A stretch of DNA of 64,000 nt. Source: Epiperipatus broadwayi. Lineage: Eukaryota; Onychophora; Udeonychophora; Euonychophora; Peripatidae. Both the position numbers and the translations under genes were made by a program. This document shows positions 10,530 to 21,654 of this stretch, in pieces. Within the stretch, counting starts at the first letter, position 1; the number at the start of each line of letters is the position of its first letter. Location: positions 1,261,001-1,325,000 of the forward strand of contig JAQFVV010006342.1 in NCBI GenBank assembly GCA_028023455.1, read 5' to 3'. Under the pieces are notes generated by a model that worked only from the letters and a program-made list of their open reading frames with translations, was not told where the DNA came from and ran no database searches.

Positions 10530-11445
10530 ATATTACAAATCGATGTCTGTATTTCTTCAAAATAATATATGTAAATTTATAAATAAATATTAGAAAATAC
10601 ATTACTTAAAAGTTTATAAAAATATATCTATAACCATCACTTAGAAGTGGTTGAGAGGTCAGCACAACTGCCTTACAAGCAGTTGTCCCGGGTTAGCAGG
10701 TTCACATCTCAGCCGATGCTATGACACATGAAAAAAAATATCTTTGTAGTTTTTATCAACTAATACATTTTAAATGTCAGCTTTCCCATAATTCCATGGT
10801 GTCAACTTTTCCATAATTTCATGATCTTAACATTTACTGCTGGCCTATTAATTAAATTTTGCTTGTATTTATATATTAACATTGCTTCTTTAATTTTTCT
10901 TTTATTATTATTTCTTTCAGTTTTCAGTATTTTTACATCACTATAATTAAAATCAAAACCATATATACATGATTTATTATGGTCATAACAGACAAAAGCT
11001 GATAAATTATCATTATTTTTATAATTTTGTTTTGTATTTGAACCCTTTTTAATAATAACAAATGCTCTTTTGTTGTCATGCCTACATGTCCATTTACAAA
11101 TGATACAATTTTTATTTGTTAATAAAGTATTATCTTTTGAATTATTTATTAATTTATTTAATGTAGGTGGTACATAAAATGCAATACCACATATACCATT
11201 ATAAACCTTCTTAATGAAACTTGCCTATTGATTTGAAATATATGGTATTGATATCCAAAATTTTTTATCAGAAGAATTAACATTATTATTAATATTATTT
11301 TTATATTTAGAATTAAAATTTTTAACAGTATAATAAACACAATCATAATTATATCTGACATTTAACAATTCATTATAGTAAATTTCAATATTTTTGGTTT
11401 TATCCAATGCATATTTACAAAGATTATCATTTCGAAATAAGAAAT
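10530..11445 (-). mobile_element. Penelope-like element family A, minus copy (3' part)
   Basis: Minus-strand translation gives FLFRNDNLCKYA, NYDCVYYTVKNFNSKY, KKFWISIPYISNQ, then KWTC followed at once by RHDNKRAF, and near the end KEAMLIYKYKQNLINR. Compared with the plus copy (12.5 kb), the CGSGYIGESRC part of the GIY-YIG endonuclease is missing, an internal deletion of roughly 50 bases. The 3' tail carries a SINE (10648-10739). The other copies at 13.0, 35.7 and 41.7 kb share the same ending (TATTTTCTAATAT on the sense strand). Confidence 0.85.
10648..10739 (+). mobile_element. Short tRNA-derived SINE in Penelope 3' tail
   Basis: GTGGTTGAGAGGTCAGCAC (A-box region), CTGCCTTACAAGCAG (anticodon arm) and GGTTCACATCT (B box) are followed by GCTATGACACATG and an A run. 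Compared with the uninterrupted copy near 35.76 kb, about eight target bases (CTTTCAAC) are missing and no direct duplication is seen, so insertion may have come with a small deletion. Confidence 0.75.
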
Positions 11446-11462
11446 CTAAAATTGCATAAAGA

Positions 11463-12875
11463 AAAAGAACCATTACAATTAATGATTGATTTTGGGGGTG
11501 CATTTTATTATGAAACATGTAAATTAATTGAGAAAATGTTACAGGAAATTCTTGGTTTTGGTATGTATACAATACATCATTATTTGAATTTGTTGGTAAA
11601 ATTAATAATGTTGTTATTGATATATGTGATGTAATTTGTACCTTTGATGTCAGTGAAATGTATGGATCAATTGATAGAATGTCTTCTATTGAAATAATTA
11701 ATAATGCATTAAAGTTAAAAAATGTTAATGTTAAAATAATAAAATTGATTGTTGAAACATTAAACTTTATTGATAAAAATATTTATGCAATTTTTAAGCA
11801 TGAATTTTATAAAATGAGTAATGGCTGGCCAATGGGTCTTCCTACAGTTGCCCAAATATGTAATTTTGTTATATTTACATATGAAGAAAATATTTGAAAA
11901 AGGAATATTATCAGAAAAATATTACTTTATACAATTGATATGTTGATGATGTTTTTGTTTGTGGAAAGCCAAATTCTATTAATGATTTGTTTAATAAATT
12001 AAATAATATAAAGAGCTTAAAATGGATTAAAACAGATGAAAATTCAATGTGTGTTCAATTTTTAGATCTCAAGATAACTAGAAACAAAGATAAATTGGAT
12101 TACTATATGACTCTAAAGCCAATAGCAAAAAGAGGATATATTCCATATGAATCAAAAGTACTAATGTCATGTAAAATGGCAGGTTTGAAGTCCTTCTTAT
12201 TTAGAAATGATAACCTTTGTAAACATGCATCAGATAAAACCAAAAATATTGAAATTTATTGTAATGAATTGTTAAACATTGAATATAATTATGATTGTGT
12301 TTATTATACTGTTAAAAATTTTAATTCTAAATATAAAAATAATAATAATAATGTTAATTCTTCTGAAAAAAAAAGTTGGATATCAATACCATATATTTCA
12401 AGTCAACAGGCAGGTTTCATTAAGAAAATTTATAAAGGTATATGTGATATTGCATTTTATGCACCACCTATATTAAATAAATTAATAAATAATTCAAAAG
12501 ATAAGATTTTATTAACAATTAAAAATTATATCATTTACAAATGGACATGTAGATGTGGCAGTGGATATATAGGTGAATCGAGGTGCACTATGGAAAAAAG
12601 AACCAAAGAGCACTTGTTATTATTAAAAAAGGGTTCAAAATACAAACCAAAATTATAAAAATAATGATAATTTATCAGCTTCTGTCTTTTATAACCATAA
12701 TAAATCATGTATATATGGTTTTGATTTTAATTACAGTAATGTAAAAATACTGGAAACTGAAAGAAATAATAATGAAAGAAATATTAAAGAAGCGATGTTA
12801 ATATATAGATACAAGCAAAATTTAATTAATAGGCAAGCAGCAAATGTTAAGATCACACAATTATGGGAAAGTTGA
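11463..12875 (+). pseudogene. Penelope RT plus GIY-YIG endonuclease (broken)
   Basis: RT blocks in order: CKLIEKMLQEIL (about 11518), motif A CTFDVSEMYGSID (about 11640), motif B GWPMGLPTVAQI (11823-11858) and motif C YVDD (11939-11950, in another frame just after a TGA). A 223-codon open frame (11987-12658) holds the thumb block FLDLKITRNKDKLDYY and the GIY-YIG start YIYKWTCRCGSGYIGESR, then KRTKEHLL. The C-terminus NRQAANVKITQLWES ends at 12875 after another frameshift. In living elements this single protein copies the RNA and cuts the target. Several frame breaks make this copy inactive. Confidence 0.85.
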
Positions 12876-13015
12876 CATCATAGAATTATGGGAAGGCTGA
12901 CATTTTAAAAGTATTAGTTGATAAAAAATACAAAGATAGTTGAAAGTGCTTCTAAGTGACGGTTATAGATATATTTTATAAACTTTTAAGTACTGTATTT
13001 TCTAATATATATATA
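11463..13015 (+). mobile_element. Penelope-like element family A, plus copy
   Basis: A 5'-truncated copy running from the RT finger region through the endonuclease to the common 3' end. It lies head to head with the minus copy at 10530-11445. The last ~140 bases are the 3' untranslated tail shared with 35.65-35.8 kb (minus) and 41.6-41.77 kb. Confidence 0.85.
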
Positions 13016-13949
13016 TATGAAATATTGTGGAAGGAAACTGCTTTTCACATATGCTTTATTAAATTCGCATGCATTCTTTTGTTAATAAATGATTTAAAAG
13101 CATGGGTGATCAATTCATACTTAGAGTTTATTCTTTAATCAAACCAACACTTATTGACAGTATTTGATTTAGAGCTTAACCAAGCCCCCAATCAAGCATT
13201 CCACAATATTTCTTATATGTGTAAATCAATATATTATTAATAATTACATATATACTAATTAATAAGATCTAGTATCAAAAGTATCTGGAAATGAAAAACT
13301 TCTCTATGAAATATGAACTGAGTTTATACAAGTAATGTGTTGATTTAACAATCAGGCTTGTAATAAGATCAAGCTTTAAACCAGTTATAATCAATAAATG
13401 TTGATTCATTTAAAGAATAAGTTCTAAGCATTTATTGAAAGAAAAGGGTATGCCAGTTTAATAATGTATATGTGAGAGTAATTTCCTTCCACAATATTTT
13501 ATGTGTATAATTAAAATCTAAGGTCATCATTTTCATAATCATCCATTTTTGATCCAAAACTAACAAAACTTTTATAGCTATTTGCCATCTTATTCAAAAA
13601 TACATGTTGACATGATCATGACTGTATTAATCAGAAAAAACCCAGTACACTAAATTTACTACTATTTCTTTCCTTAGAATATTTATTAACTAATTTCATC
13701 TTACCAATGCCATTTTCTTAATGCACAATTTTTTCCTCTTTGTAGGTTCATTCAACAATACTATTTAACATATCAAAATCTATTTAGCATTTTTTGGGTA
13801 AAATTTTATTGTTTAAAAAAATTAAAAAACAACTTGAGCATTGAAACAATATTTTGCTATTCAATGTCATTAAATAATTATCATATGATTAGATATACCT
13901 CATCTATTCTCCTTATGTTTTTTGTTACTATGTGTATTATCACTGTTAA
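13016..13949. other. AT-rich, no recognisable gene
   Basis: No coding similarity, tRNA boxes or clear repeats seen. Confidence 0.4.
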
Positions 13950-14668
13950 CCATTGTCAATTCACTGCAGCATGAAGATCTCTCCAAGTTTAATCCATCTT
14001 ATCCAATCTCTAGCCTCTTTTCTACAAATCATGAGCACACTTCCTTAATTTATCCATACATCTTACATGTGGTCTCTTTCTAGATCTTTTACAATCTCTT
14101 AGAAACCAGTTTAAGATTTCAACTGATCATCTATTATCATCTCTTCTAGCAATATGTCTAGTCCAACTTCACTTCAGTCTTTTAATTTTTTCAATGATGT
14201 CAATAACACCTGTTTGTCCACTTACCCACATATTTTGTTTTCAATCCCTTCTTGTTTCTCCTAACATGCATTTCTCAATACTTTTTTGAGTGGTCTGAAG
14301 TCTTTGTGTTGATCTTCTGTTAAGTGTTCAAATCTCAGATCCATAAGTAAGAACTGATAAAACATATTATTAAAAATGTTCATTTTCAAACATATAGGCG
14401 TATTCTCTTTCAATATTAGGTTATATGTACCAAAAATACTCCAACCAAGTCTAATTCTATAATTAATTTCATCCATTATGTTTCCATCTGTAGAAATAAT
14501 CTGACCAAGGTATTTGTAATTGTTAATTGTAACTCATCATTATCAATCTTTATTTTCATCTTTTGAGAAAATCTATTGAACATTACATTAGTCTTTTTAA
14601 CGTTTACTTTTAGTCTTACTTTCTTACTTATATGTGGTAACTCTTGTAACAATCCCTGAAGCTCTATG
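13950..14668 (-). mobile_element. RTE-type LINE, 5'-truncated 3' fragment
   Basis: The minus strand matches the 3' third of the element at 1-2690. It contains KVRLKVNVKKTNVMFN (RT motif D region), INYRIRLGWSIFGTYNLILK, LRFEHLTEDQHKDFRPLKKV, and the 3' end with the GGAGAGAT(C/T)TTCATGCTGCAG-type terminus. It is cut off upstream at about 14668. Confidence 0.85.
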
Positions 14669-15534
14669 TGCAAATTAATATACTAAGTACTATTTATAAC
14701 AAATATTTAAAATTTATAAATAGTAAAAAATATATCAGATTAATATAATAGCGAAATTATCTCACTTGATTTGTTCAACTTACTGATGTAAACAAGACTA
14801 TTGTTCTCTCTGCAGCTACTAAGGCAAATCTAAACATTTAATTAATGATTTTGGAATTTTAAACACTATAATTTAATTAGTTTTGGACTTAACTAATCTT
14901 TAATTAGTTTTTTTATTTATTTATATTAAAAAAAATAACTTTAATTAGCTTTCATTTATCAATAAATTAATTAATTTTCATTTACAATAATATTAGTTTG
15001 ATATATAGCATTATTCTAGTATAAGTTATTGTAAGGCTGAGTATGAAGAAATACTCCCATTTAATATATTTGATTTAAAGTCAGATGTTCAGCATTAAGA
15101 TAAGGTCTTTGAAGCAGTTTTCTCTGATGAGGAGCATATTAACATGGGATGCTCTAAATTTAAAAATTCAATTTGTATCATCCAGAACAAATAATTATTT
15201 ATGCATTTATTTTATAATGAAACAGACTTTTAATAAGATTTTATTTAATTATTTTCCAACGGTAGGATACATAGACAAAAGATAGACAAAATAAACTGTC
15301 ATTTTAGAACTATATTTTCATCATCATAAAGCACATCCAGGAAAATCACAATAAATTAAATATTATCTTCACAAATAAAATCTGAAGAATGTGGCAAGAA
15401 CTACGTTTCAAGAAGTTGTCAAAATTTATAAGTCTGTAAAAAATGCAATCTTGTTTTTTAAAAGGAATTAAATTGTAAGTACCCAACTGACTCGATGCAA
15501 GTATCAGTAATTACTAAAGTGTTTTTTTAAAAAA
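14669..15534. other. AT-rich, no recognisable gene
   Basis: Only AT-rich runs (TTAATTAG-type) are seen. Confidence 0.4.
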
Positions 15535-15616
15535 TATATGTCAAAGCGTTGGCCGGGAAGCGAACCCGGACCAGCTGCTTGGAAGGCAGCTATGCTAACC
15601 ACATGGCCACAAACGC
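15535..15616 (-). mobile_element. tRNA-Gly(TCC)-like SINE or tRNA pseudogene
   Basis: The minus strand (15616 to 15545) folds as a cloverleaf with acceptor GCGTTTG/CCAACGC (one mismatch), D arm TGGCCATGTGG, anticodon loop CTTCCAA (TCC, Gly) and T arm CCGGGTTCGCTTCCCGG. The T loop has C where A58 is expected. It is followed by TTTGACATATAT and an A-rich tail like the other SINEs here. It is the best preserved tRNA-like copy in the window, but the tail and T-loop change favour a SINE. Confidence 0.75.
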
Positions 15617-16224
15617 TTTCAGTGGTTTTTAATCTTCTCAAACTTGTGAAACTTCTGATTATAAAAAAATTAAAAATAGCAAAATCGATAAAACTCATAC
15701 ACAAATTGGTTCAGTCGTAAAAGTAGTAACAAAATGTGGTTAAACATGTTTTTTATTAAAAATTATATTATTGGCGATTACAGGAAAAAGCAAACTATGA
15801 ATTAAAAAGTGATTGTTGTGCCTGTAAAAACTGAAACTTAATTTATTATTTTATTTCATACATTTTAATTGATGATCAACTCATCTAATGAAAATTATAA
15901 ACAGTGATAATTAATAGTACTTATTAATTAAAAAATGTATTAATTTATTGAAAATGTAAAAGATTTAAATTTAAAATGTAACAATTTAATTATAATTCTT
16001 GATTCATCGTTTTTCAGGGAATGAAAGAAAAAAATTATATATATATAGATAGATAAAATTAAAGATAAGAACTTAACCATTCTCCAAACAACAATAATTT
16101 ACAAATGAGTGTGGGCATTCCAACTCCAAAACAAAAAGAGATAAAACAACTCTTTCATAACTATGCACACCAAGCAATCTATAAATTACAAATTTATTCA
16201 TATATACAACATATTAGTACATGA
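15617..16224. other. AT-rich, no recognisable gene
   Basis: No feature beyond a short TATA run near 16040. Confidence 0.4.
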
Positions 16225-16610
16225 TTCTGTTTATTTGATATTTTGCTGTACTGTCTTTTAATTTCTTCTGGATAAAACTTTCTTTTGAAATACTTCAAGA
16301 TTGTGTCTAATTGCAGCTCTCCAATGTATTCTATTCTCTAACAGTTCTTCCCAATGTAAATAATTGACACTTTACTTCGCCAACAAATTTTTGAGATAAT
16401 CTTTATACTGTGAATAATATCTACCTCTTGCATGACCAAGTTTACCATAAGACATCCTTTAAAGAAATCTTTTATATTCCTTTCACTTGTTCAGTCCAGT
16501 GAAGAGATGATGTTGCAATATTGGGATTGACTAATCTTATCCAGTGAGTTGGAGAACATATTAATTGGCTTATCATTTTTCCATTGTATAATTTAATCAT
16601 TCATTGAAAA
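16225..16610 (-). mobile_element. 3' end of a second LINE family (ORF2 C-terminus), decayed
   Basis: The minus strand gives GHARGRYYSQYKDYLKNLL then HWEELLENRIHWRAAIRHNL. This resembles the region after the RT domain in many LINEs, where a basic GRxxxRYKD-type block is followed by W.E.A.DR..WR. It differs from the RTE C-terminus. A related, more decayed copy is at 18400-18760. Class assignment within LINEs is uncertain. Confidence 0.5.
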
Positions 16611-16748
16611 ACATATAAAATACAATTTAACTGGTACTTTTAAGTGTAACTCAAAATTTATAATTTCAAAAATATTTTATATCTATTATTTCCAAAAAAT
16701 ATATATATATATAAAACAAAATAAATGTCCGCTAATATCAATAATACA

Positions 16749-17211
16749 ATAACGAAACTTAAATATATTTCAAACAACGGTAAACAATTTATAATACAAT
16801 ATAAATAAAAACTCAATAAAAACTCATAAAGAAATATTTTCGATTATATTCATAATCATTTTCAACTCAACTTTCAAAATGGAATCATCTATTACCAAAC
16901 GGAAACACATGTTGATTTAAATATCCCACAGTTCATTAATCCTATTTAAATTAAAGAGGCAGTTTTTATTAGTAGGTATAAAAATACGATAATAAACAGA
17001 CAGTCAGCAAATGTTAGGATTAATGAATTGTGGGATATTTAAATCGACATGTGTTTCCGGTTGGTAATAGATGATTCCATTTTGAAAGTTGAGTTGAAAA
17101 TGATTATGAATATAATCGAAAATATTTCTTTATGAGTTTTTATTGAGTTTTTATTTATATTGTATTATAAATTGTTTACTGTTGTTTGGAATATATTTAA
17201 GTTTCATTATT
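16749..17211. mobile_element. Palindromic Penelope remnant (inverted terminal repeats around ORF end)
   Basis: Arms of about 195 bp (16749-16943 and 17015-17211) are near-perfect reverse complements. The centre and start of the right arm encode the last 30 codons of a Penelope ORF. Confidence 0.8.
16953..17042 (+). pseudogene. Penelope ORF C-terminus (last 30 codons)
   Basis: Reads KEAVFISRYKNTIINRQ then SANVRINELWDI and a TAA stop. Family A ends KEAMLIYRYKQNLINRQ, AANVKITQLWES. The match places the end of the GIY-YIG protein here. Nothing else of the coding region remains. Confidence 0.75.
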
Positions 17212-17223
17212 ATTATATATATA

Positions 17224-17446
17224 GGGTATTTTGCACTCAGATTTTCACATGCTTATCTCCACAGTATCTCATATCACTGATACCCTTGACCACATATATA
17301 TCTAAAAGATAAATAATCACCAATATATGTATTTCATGCTAAACCAGATTATTCATCTTTTAGACATATATGTGGTCAAGTATATCAATGGTATGAGATA
17401 GTGTGGAGAGTTGAAGGGTATGTGAAAGTCTGAGCTCAAAATACCC
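17224..17446. repeat. Inverted pair of a SINE-like repeat
   Basis: Arms 17224-17315 and about 17360-17446 are reverse complements (GGGTATTTTG...CAAAATACCC at the tips). Each arm carries AGATAAATAATCACCAATAT or related sequence and a GTGGTCAAGT...GAAAGTCTGAG(T/C)TC block. The latter resembles tRNA A and B boxes, and the copy at 54.8 kb reads GAGTTCGAATCCC. Two further copies are at 17785-17990 and in 54.4-54.9 kb. Confidence 0.65.
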
Positions 17447-17784
17447 TATATATTACATTATTTGTACAGGTATATATATATAGCCTGTATGTTAGATATT
17501 AAATAGTAGCATGAATGTCTGTCCAGCCCTTGTATATATACTTAAATTGATTATGTCCTATACATGAGGGGTCAGAGTGACTTATGGTCAACCTGGGTAT
17601 GAGAAGAATGTCAGCATCAGTGTAGGCTTTGAACGTTCCATCATCATATTTTCAATAGGATGGATGGCTGAAGAGTTGGAGGGTGGAGTGGATTTAAGCC
17701 TGTCTATTAAAGTATGAAGATTGGCTATCTTAATATAAATCTGAGCACTTTTGTATATATGTGTAGAGATGATAATCTGGACCA

Positions 17785-17990
17785 ACTGATGAGTGCTGGT
17801 TTAGCATGAAATATATATATTGGTGATTCTTTATCATTTAGACATATATGTAGTCAAGTGTATCAGTGCCATGAGATAGTGTGGCAAGTTGAGGGGCATG
17901 CGAAAGTCTGAGTTCAAAATATGCTATATATTATATTGTTTGTACAGGTATATATATATATATATACCCTGTATGTTAGATATTAAAAAT
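17785..17990 (+). repeat. SINE-like repeat, third copy
   Basis: Contains GATGAGTGCTGGTTTAGCAT, ATATTGGTGATT, a GTAGTCAAGTGTATCAGTG block and GAAAGTCTGAGTTCAAAAT. The flanking GTACAGGTATATATATAT...CTGTATGTTAGATATTAAA repeats sequence found about 460 bp upstream at 17465-17510, so this segment may be a local duplication. Confidence 0.65.
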
Positions 17991-18064
17991 TGTATATGTA
18001 TAATGTTTAAGCAACTGAGATTAATATTAAGTATTAAACAATTTTTAAAGCATTAATTGCTTAC

Positions 18065-18760
18065 AAACATCATTTGATTGATATTTGTTTATGTGAACTT
18101 TACTCCTGGTTTCAAAGCTCAATTTTTCAAGACTTCTTTATGACTGCCATCATATTATTTGCAGACATGATGCTACATGATATGGTTTACTCCTTGAAAG
18201 CTTTTATTTTTATTCTGCATCATGCATCAAGTACAAGGCATTTTTTTCCTTTATTAAATCAACTCCATCAAAGCATTATTATTCTCAACAGTCATTTGCA
18301 TATGACTCAAGGTATTCTAACTTTAATAGAAAAAAGATCTTGGGGTTGAATTTTGTAAGAACAATTTAGACTAACTCATAATTCACAAATACGTTCATGT
18401 CACAGTTTATTCTTTTGGTCTGTTGGTTTATCTTATGATGCTCTCTTTAATATCTTCCCCAGAGAACATTACTTTTTGAAAATATTTAAATATCTTGCTA
18501 ATTGCAATTCTCATTGTATTACATCTTTGACAATATCTTTTCAATAAAAGCAATCATTAATGTTTTTTTGTTTTAGAGGATTCTTGAGAAATAATCTTTA
18601 TAATATAAACTGAATCTACTTCTCTTCTGAAAATCATGTTTAAAGTCATGGTAAATACTTTTTTATGAAGTCTAAAATTATTCATTCACTTTTACATGCC
18701 AAATTTAATAAAGATATGACTTTATAATAATAGGTTCAATATTATCATATCCTGAAAGCT
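18065..18760 (-). mobile_element. Very decayed LINE-like relic
   Basis: The minus strand at 18400-18760 parallels the LINE C-terminus at 16.2 kb (FSLYYKDYFSRIL versus RYYSQYKDYLKNLL). The stretch at 18065-18350 may be part of the same RT gene, but no motif can be read with confidence. Confidence 0.35.
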
Positions 18761-21654
18761 AAAGAAAGTTCTAATTAGTAATTGATGATGTTAAAATTGA
18801 TATGCTTTGTGCAGACATGAGGTACATGCAAAAAAGTCTTGCAAGAAATTAAAACTCAAAGTAAGCATCCATAACATCAATAAAAGAAACATGGTTGCTG
18901 ACAATACTGTCACAAGTCTTTACTTGGTCACAGTTGGATGGAGAACAAAAAATATTGTGATTCAAGTATTTTTATAATTATTGTGAGAAAGATGTTACAC
19001 AAGGATTGCAATTTGTCAATGAAAGCCAAATAATTGTTCATAATTTCATTAAATGCTTGTAACAATTTGATAGAACATTAAATGCTTCAAAACACACTGG
19101 ATAAGAAATGTGGATTTGTTTTCAATTCAGTCTTTAGAATAATAATTAAATTCACTCAAGATAACTAGGAAAATCTTATATGTGATAAATTATAATTGGA
19201 AGTATACTTATTTTGTATTTTTTAATATAAAAAAATATTGTGGAAAAAATATCAATAGAGAGATCAACCCATCTTAGCATTTTATTGCCTAACAAAATGA
19301 CCATTCATAATCAAGCTTCCATTTCACTGTCACTGGTTTCATTTGTGAATGTTACCATGTCATGTCATGGGCATAAATGCAGTATCATAAATGACTAGAA
19401 GTAATATGATGCATCATTTATGCATTTTACAATCATAAAATCCTGGTGATTTTACAAAAAAAAATCTATCCATGCAAATTATTTTCTTCTAATTGTAAAA
19501 TATAGTGGTGTGACTAATCGTGTTTTGGGAAGCCATTGTAAATCTTTATTCTGGGTGCAAACATCAAATCTGCAAAGTTCTTAAAAACTTTGTAAGATAA
19601 TAGTTATTTTATGGTATAAATATTATTTAAAATATAAAATATAAATATTATTTTTCAATAACATTCAATTTTCAGGATGATAATAGTACACTTTACACAG
19701 CACATATTATCAAATACTGACTTGAAAAATATGAAAAACTATATTTTTATAGTTTCCTTAATTATATTATTGAGTTCCTGAAATTAATTAATAAATAATG
19801 AATGAGAAATTAATATCGTCCAAGAGATATATGCCAGAGAAGTTGAGATTTTTTAAAACAAAGAATTGCTCATAATATCTCTAAATAATGCTCAAATATT
19901 TGGTTATGTATCTCATATTGAAGACAATGATAGCTTTGTGCTATATTTAAAATGCATTATGGGTGCTTTCGTTATTTTATTTAATCTATGTATACAGTAC
20001 CTTATTACACAGTATGTCAAAATAAAATATGACTGCAGCGATATCTATAAACCAACACATGTGGTATGTAGTGACATAGTTTAGCTATTTACAATAAAAA
20101 CTTCTAGTAACTCGTATGGCTGGATTATAAATTATGATATAAAATATGACAATGTGTTTCGTAACTTAACCCTTGAAATTGTTGCTAACATTTTTGAAAT
20201 GATTATGGCAGTGAAGTTATGAATCACAAAAATATTTTCATGTGATTTCCAAAATTTTGTAATGGCAGGGAGAGTATAGAAAATGATTCATGGATATATA
20301 CGTTGGCTAATCTTGTAAGTAGACAAAACTAATTATCACCATTACTCATTCCCTTTATTATTGTTAAGTAATTCAAAAAGTGAGTATACCAATAGCTTCC
20401 ATGTCTTCTCTACCAGCTGCAGAAGCCATTCCAATAGTCAATGTTTTTAACCTTAAGTTGTTATATAATCATAATACCATTCTCTTTTTAAAAAATAAAA
20501 ACATTTTATATAAAATCATACCTCTGTGATTTTGTAAAAAGCAGCTCTTTTCTTGGAAAGTGTTTTAATTATATATTACTTTTCACCTAACTCTTAACAA
20601 AAGCGTGTGGCTCCATCGGTTGTTGAGACTCAAAGGCTGCAGTACATTAGATTATGTTCTAATATTGTAATATTTTGGAATAAAAAAGGTATGCAATGCA
20701 AGTGTTATTTTTAAAATAATTGATAACAATTATGAGAGTTTAGTTAAACTAATACAATTAACATCCGACATTAAGGTATACGTACAGAGGCAATTGTATT
20801 TTAATACGGCTTTATAAAAATAAAAATTTCATTATGAAATTATAATTAAATACTTTTACCTCACTCGTTTGAAAAAAATAAATAAATTCTACTTGGTTTT
20901 AGTTTTCCTTACATACATATGTAAAATAATATTAAATTTTTTAAACGATTTTATCTATTTCATATTTTTATCAAAAAAAATATATGAAAGTAAAACTCAT
21001 GATTGAGTGACTTTTTTTCTACACGAAAGCAATATTTAATATTTTAAAAGTATTTCATTATTTTACATTTCAATATTTTAGAAAATTGATGCAATTAAAA
21101 GTACATGAAAAAAGATTTGTCAATTATTTTAATATCATTTGTAACCCATGATTTTGATACGAACAAAAATTACTAAAAGTCTATTTCCAATATTTTTATA
21201 ATACAGGTTTAAGAAAAGGAAATTACATGAGTGCATGTTTATATGTATACACAACACAAAAATGTCATTTACTCATACTCTGAAGGAGTATGGTAGTAGT
21301 TTGCTCCATTTGATTATATATACATAAAACTATGTTAATTTAATGTTTTCAATTATTAATGTCTGTTTGATTATTAAAAGAAGAATATTAAAAATGAGTT
21401 TTGTCATTATTCTTGTATAATTGGTTATTAGTTTAATAATTATTAACGCTAATATTTTCAACTGGTTGGAATATTAAGTTCATTCTGAATTTCCAATAAT
21501 ATTGGCAAAGATCAGATTATAACCATCAAAAATGTAAAGAATATGTAAACCCATTCTATTCTTTATTCTTGCTAAACATACAAACTATTATAGGAGAGTT
21601 GTTTGCACCCTTAATTATATATATGTTAGCTATGCTAATTTCTTAAAGAGTGTT
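18761..21654. other. No recognisable gene
   Basis: AT-rich sequence throughout. No inverted repeat, tRNA-like element or coding similarity was recognised. Confidence 0.4.

Noticed and set aside
11158-11361. Minus-strand frame rich in Ile and Leu
   Set aside because: It overlaps the genuine Penelope frame (NYDCVYYTVKNFNSKY) in another phase.
15545-15616. A working tRNA-Gly(TCC) gene on the minus strand
   Set aside because: The cloverleaf is nearly complete, but the T loop has C in place of the conserved A, the acceptor has a mismatch, and the tail matches four SINE copies elsewhere in the window.
20585-20650. Possible tRNA-derived sequence (GCGTGTGGCTCCATCGGTTG)
   Set aside because: No convincing A or B box and no relatives in the window.
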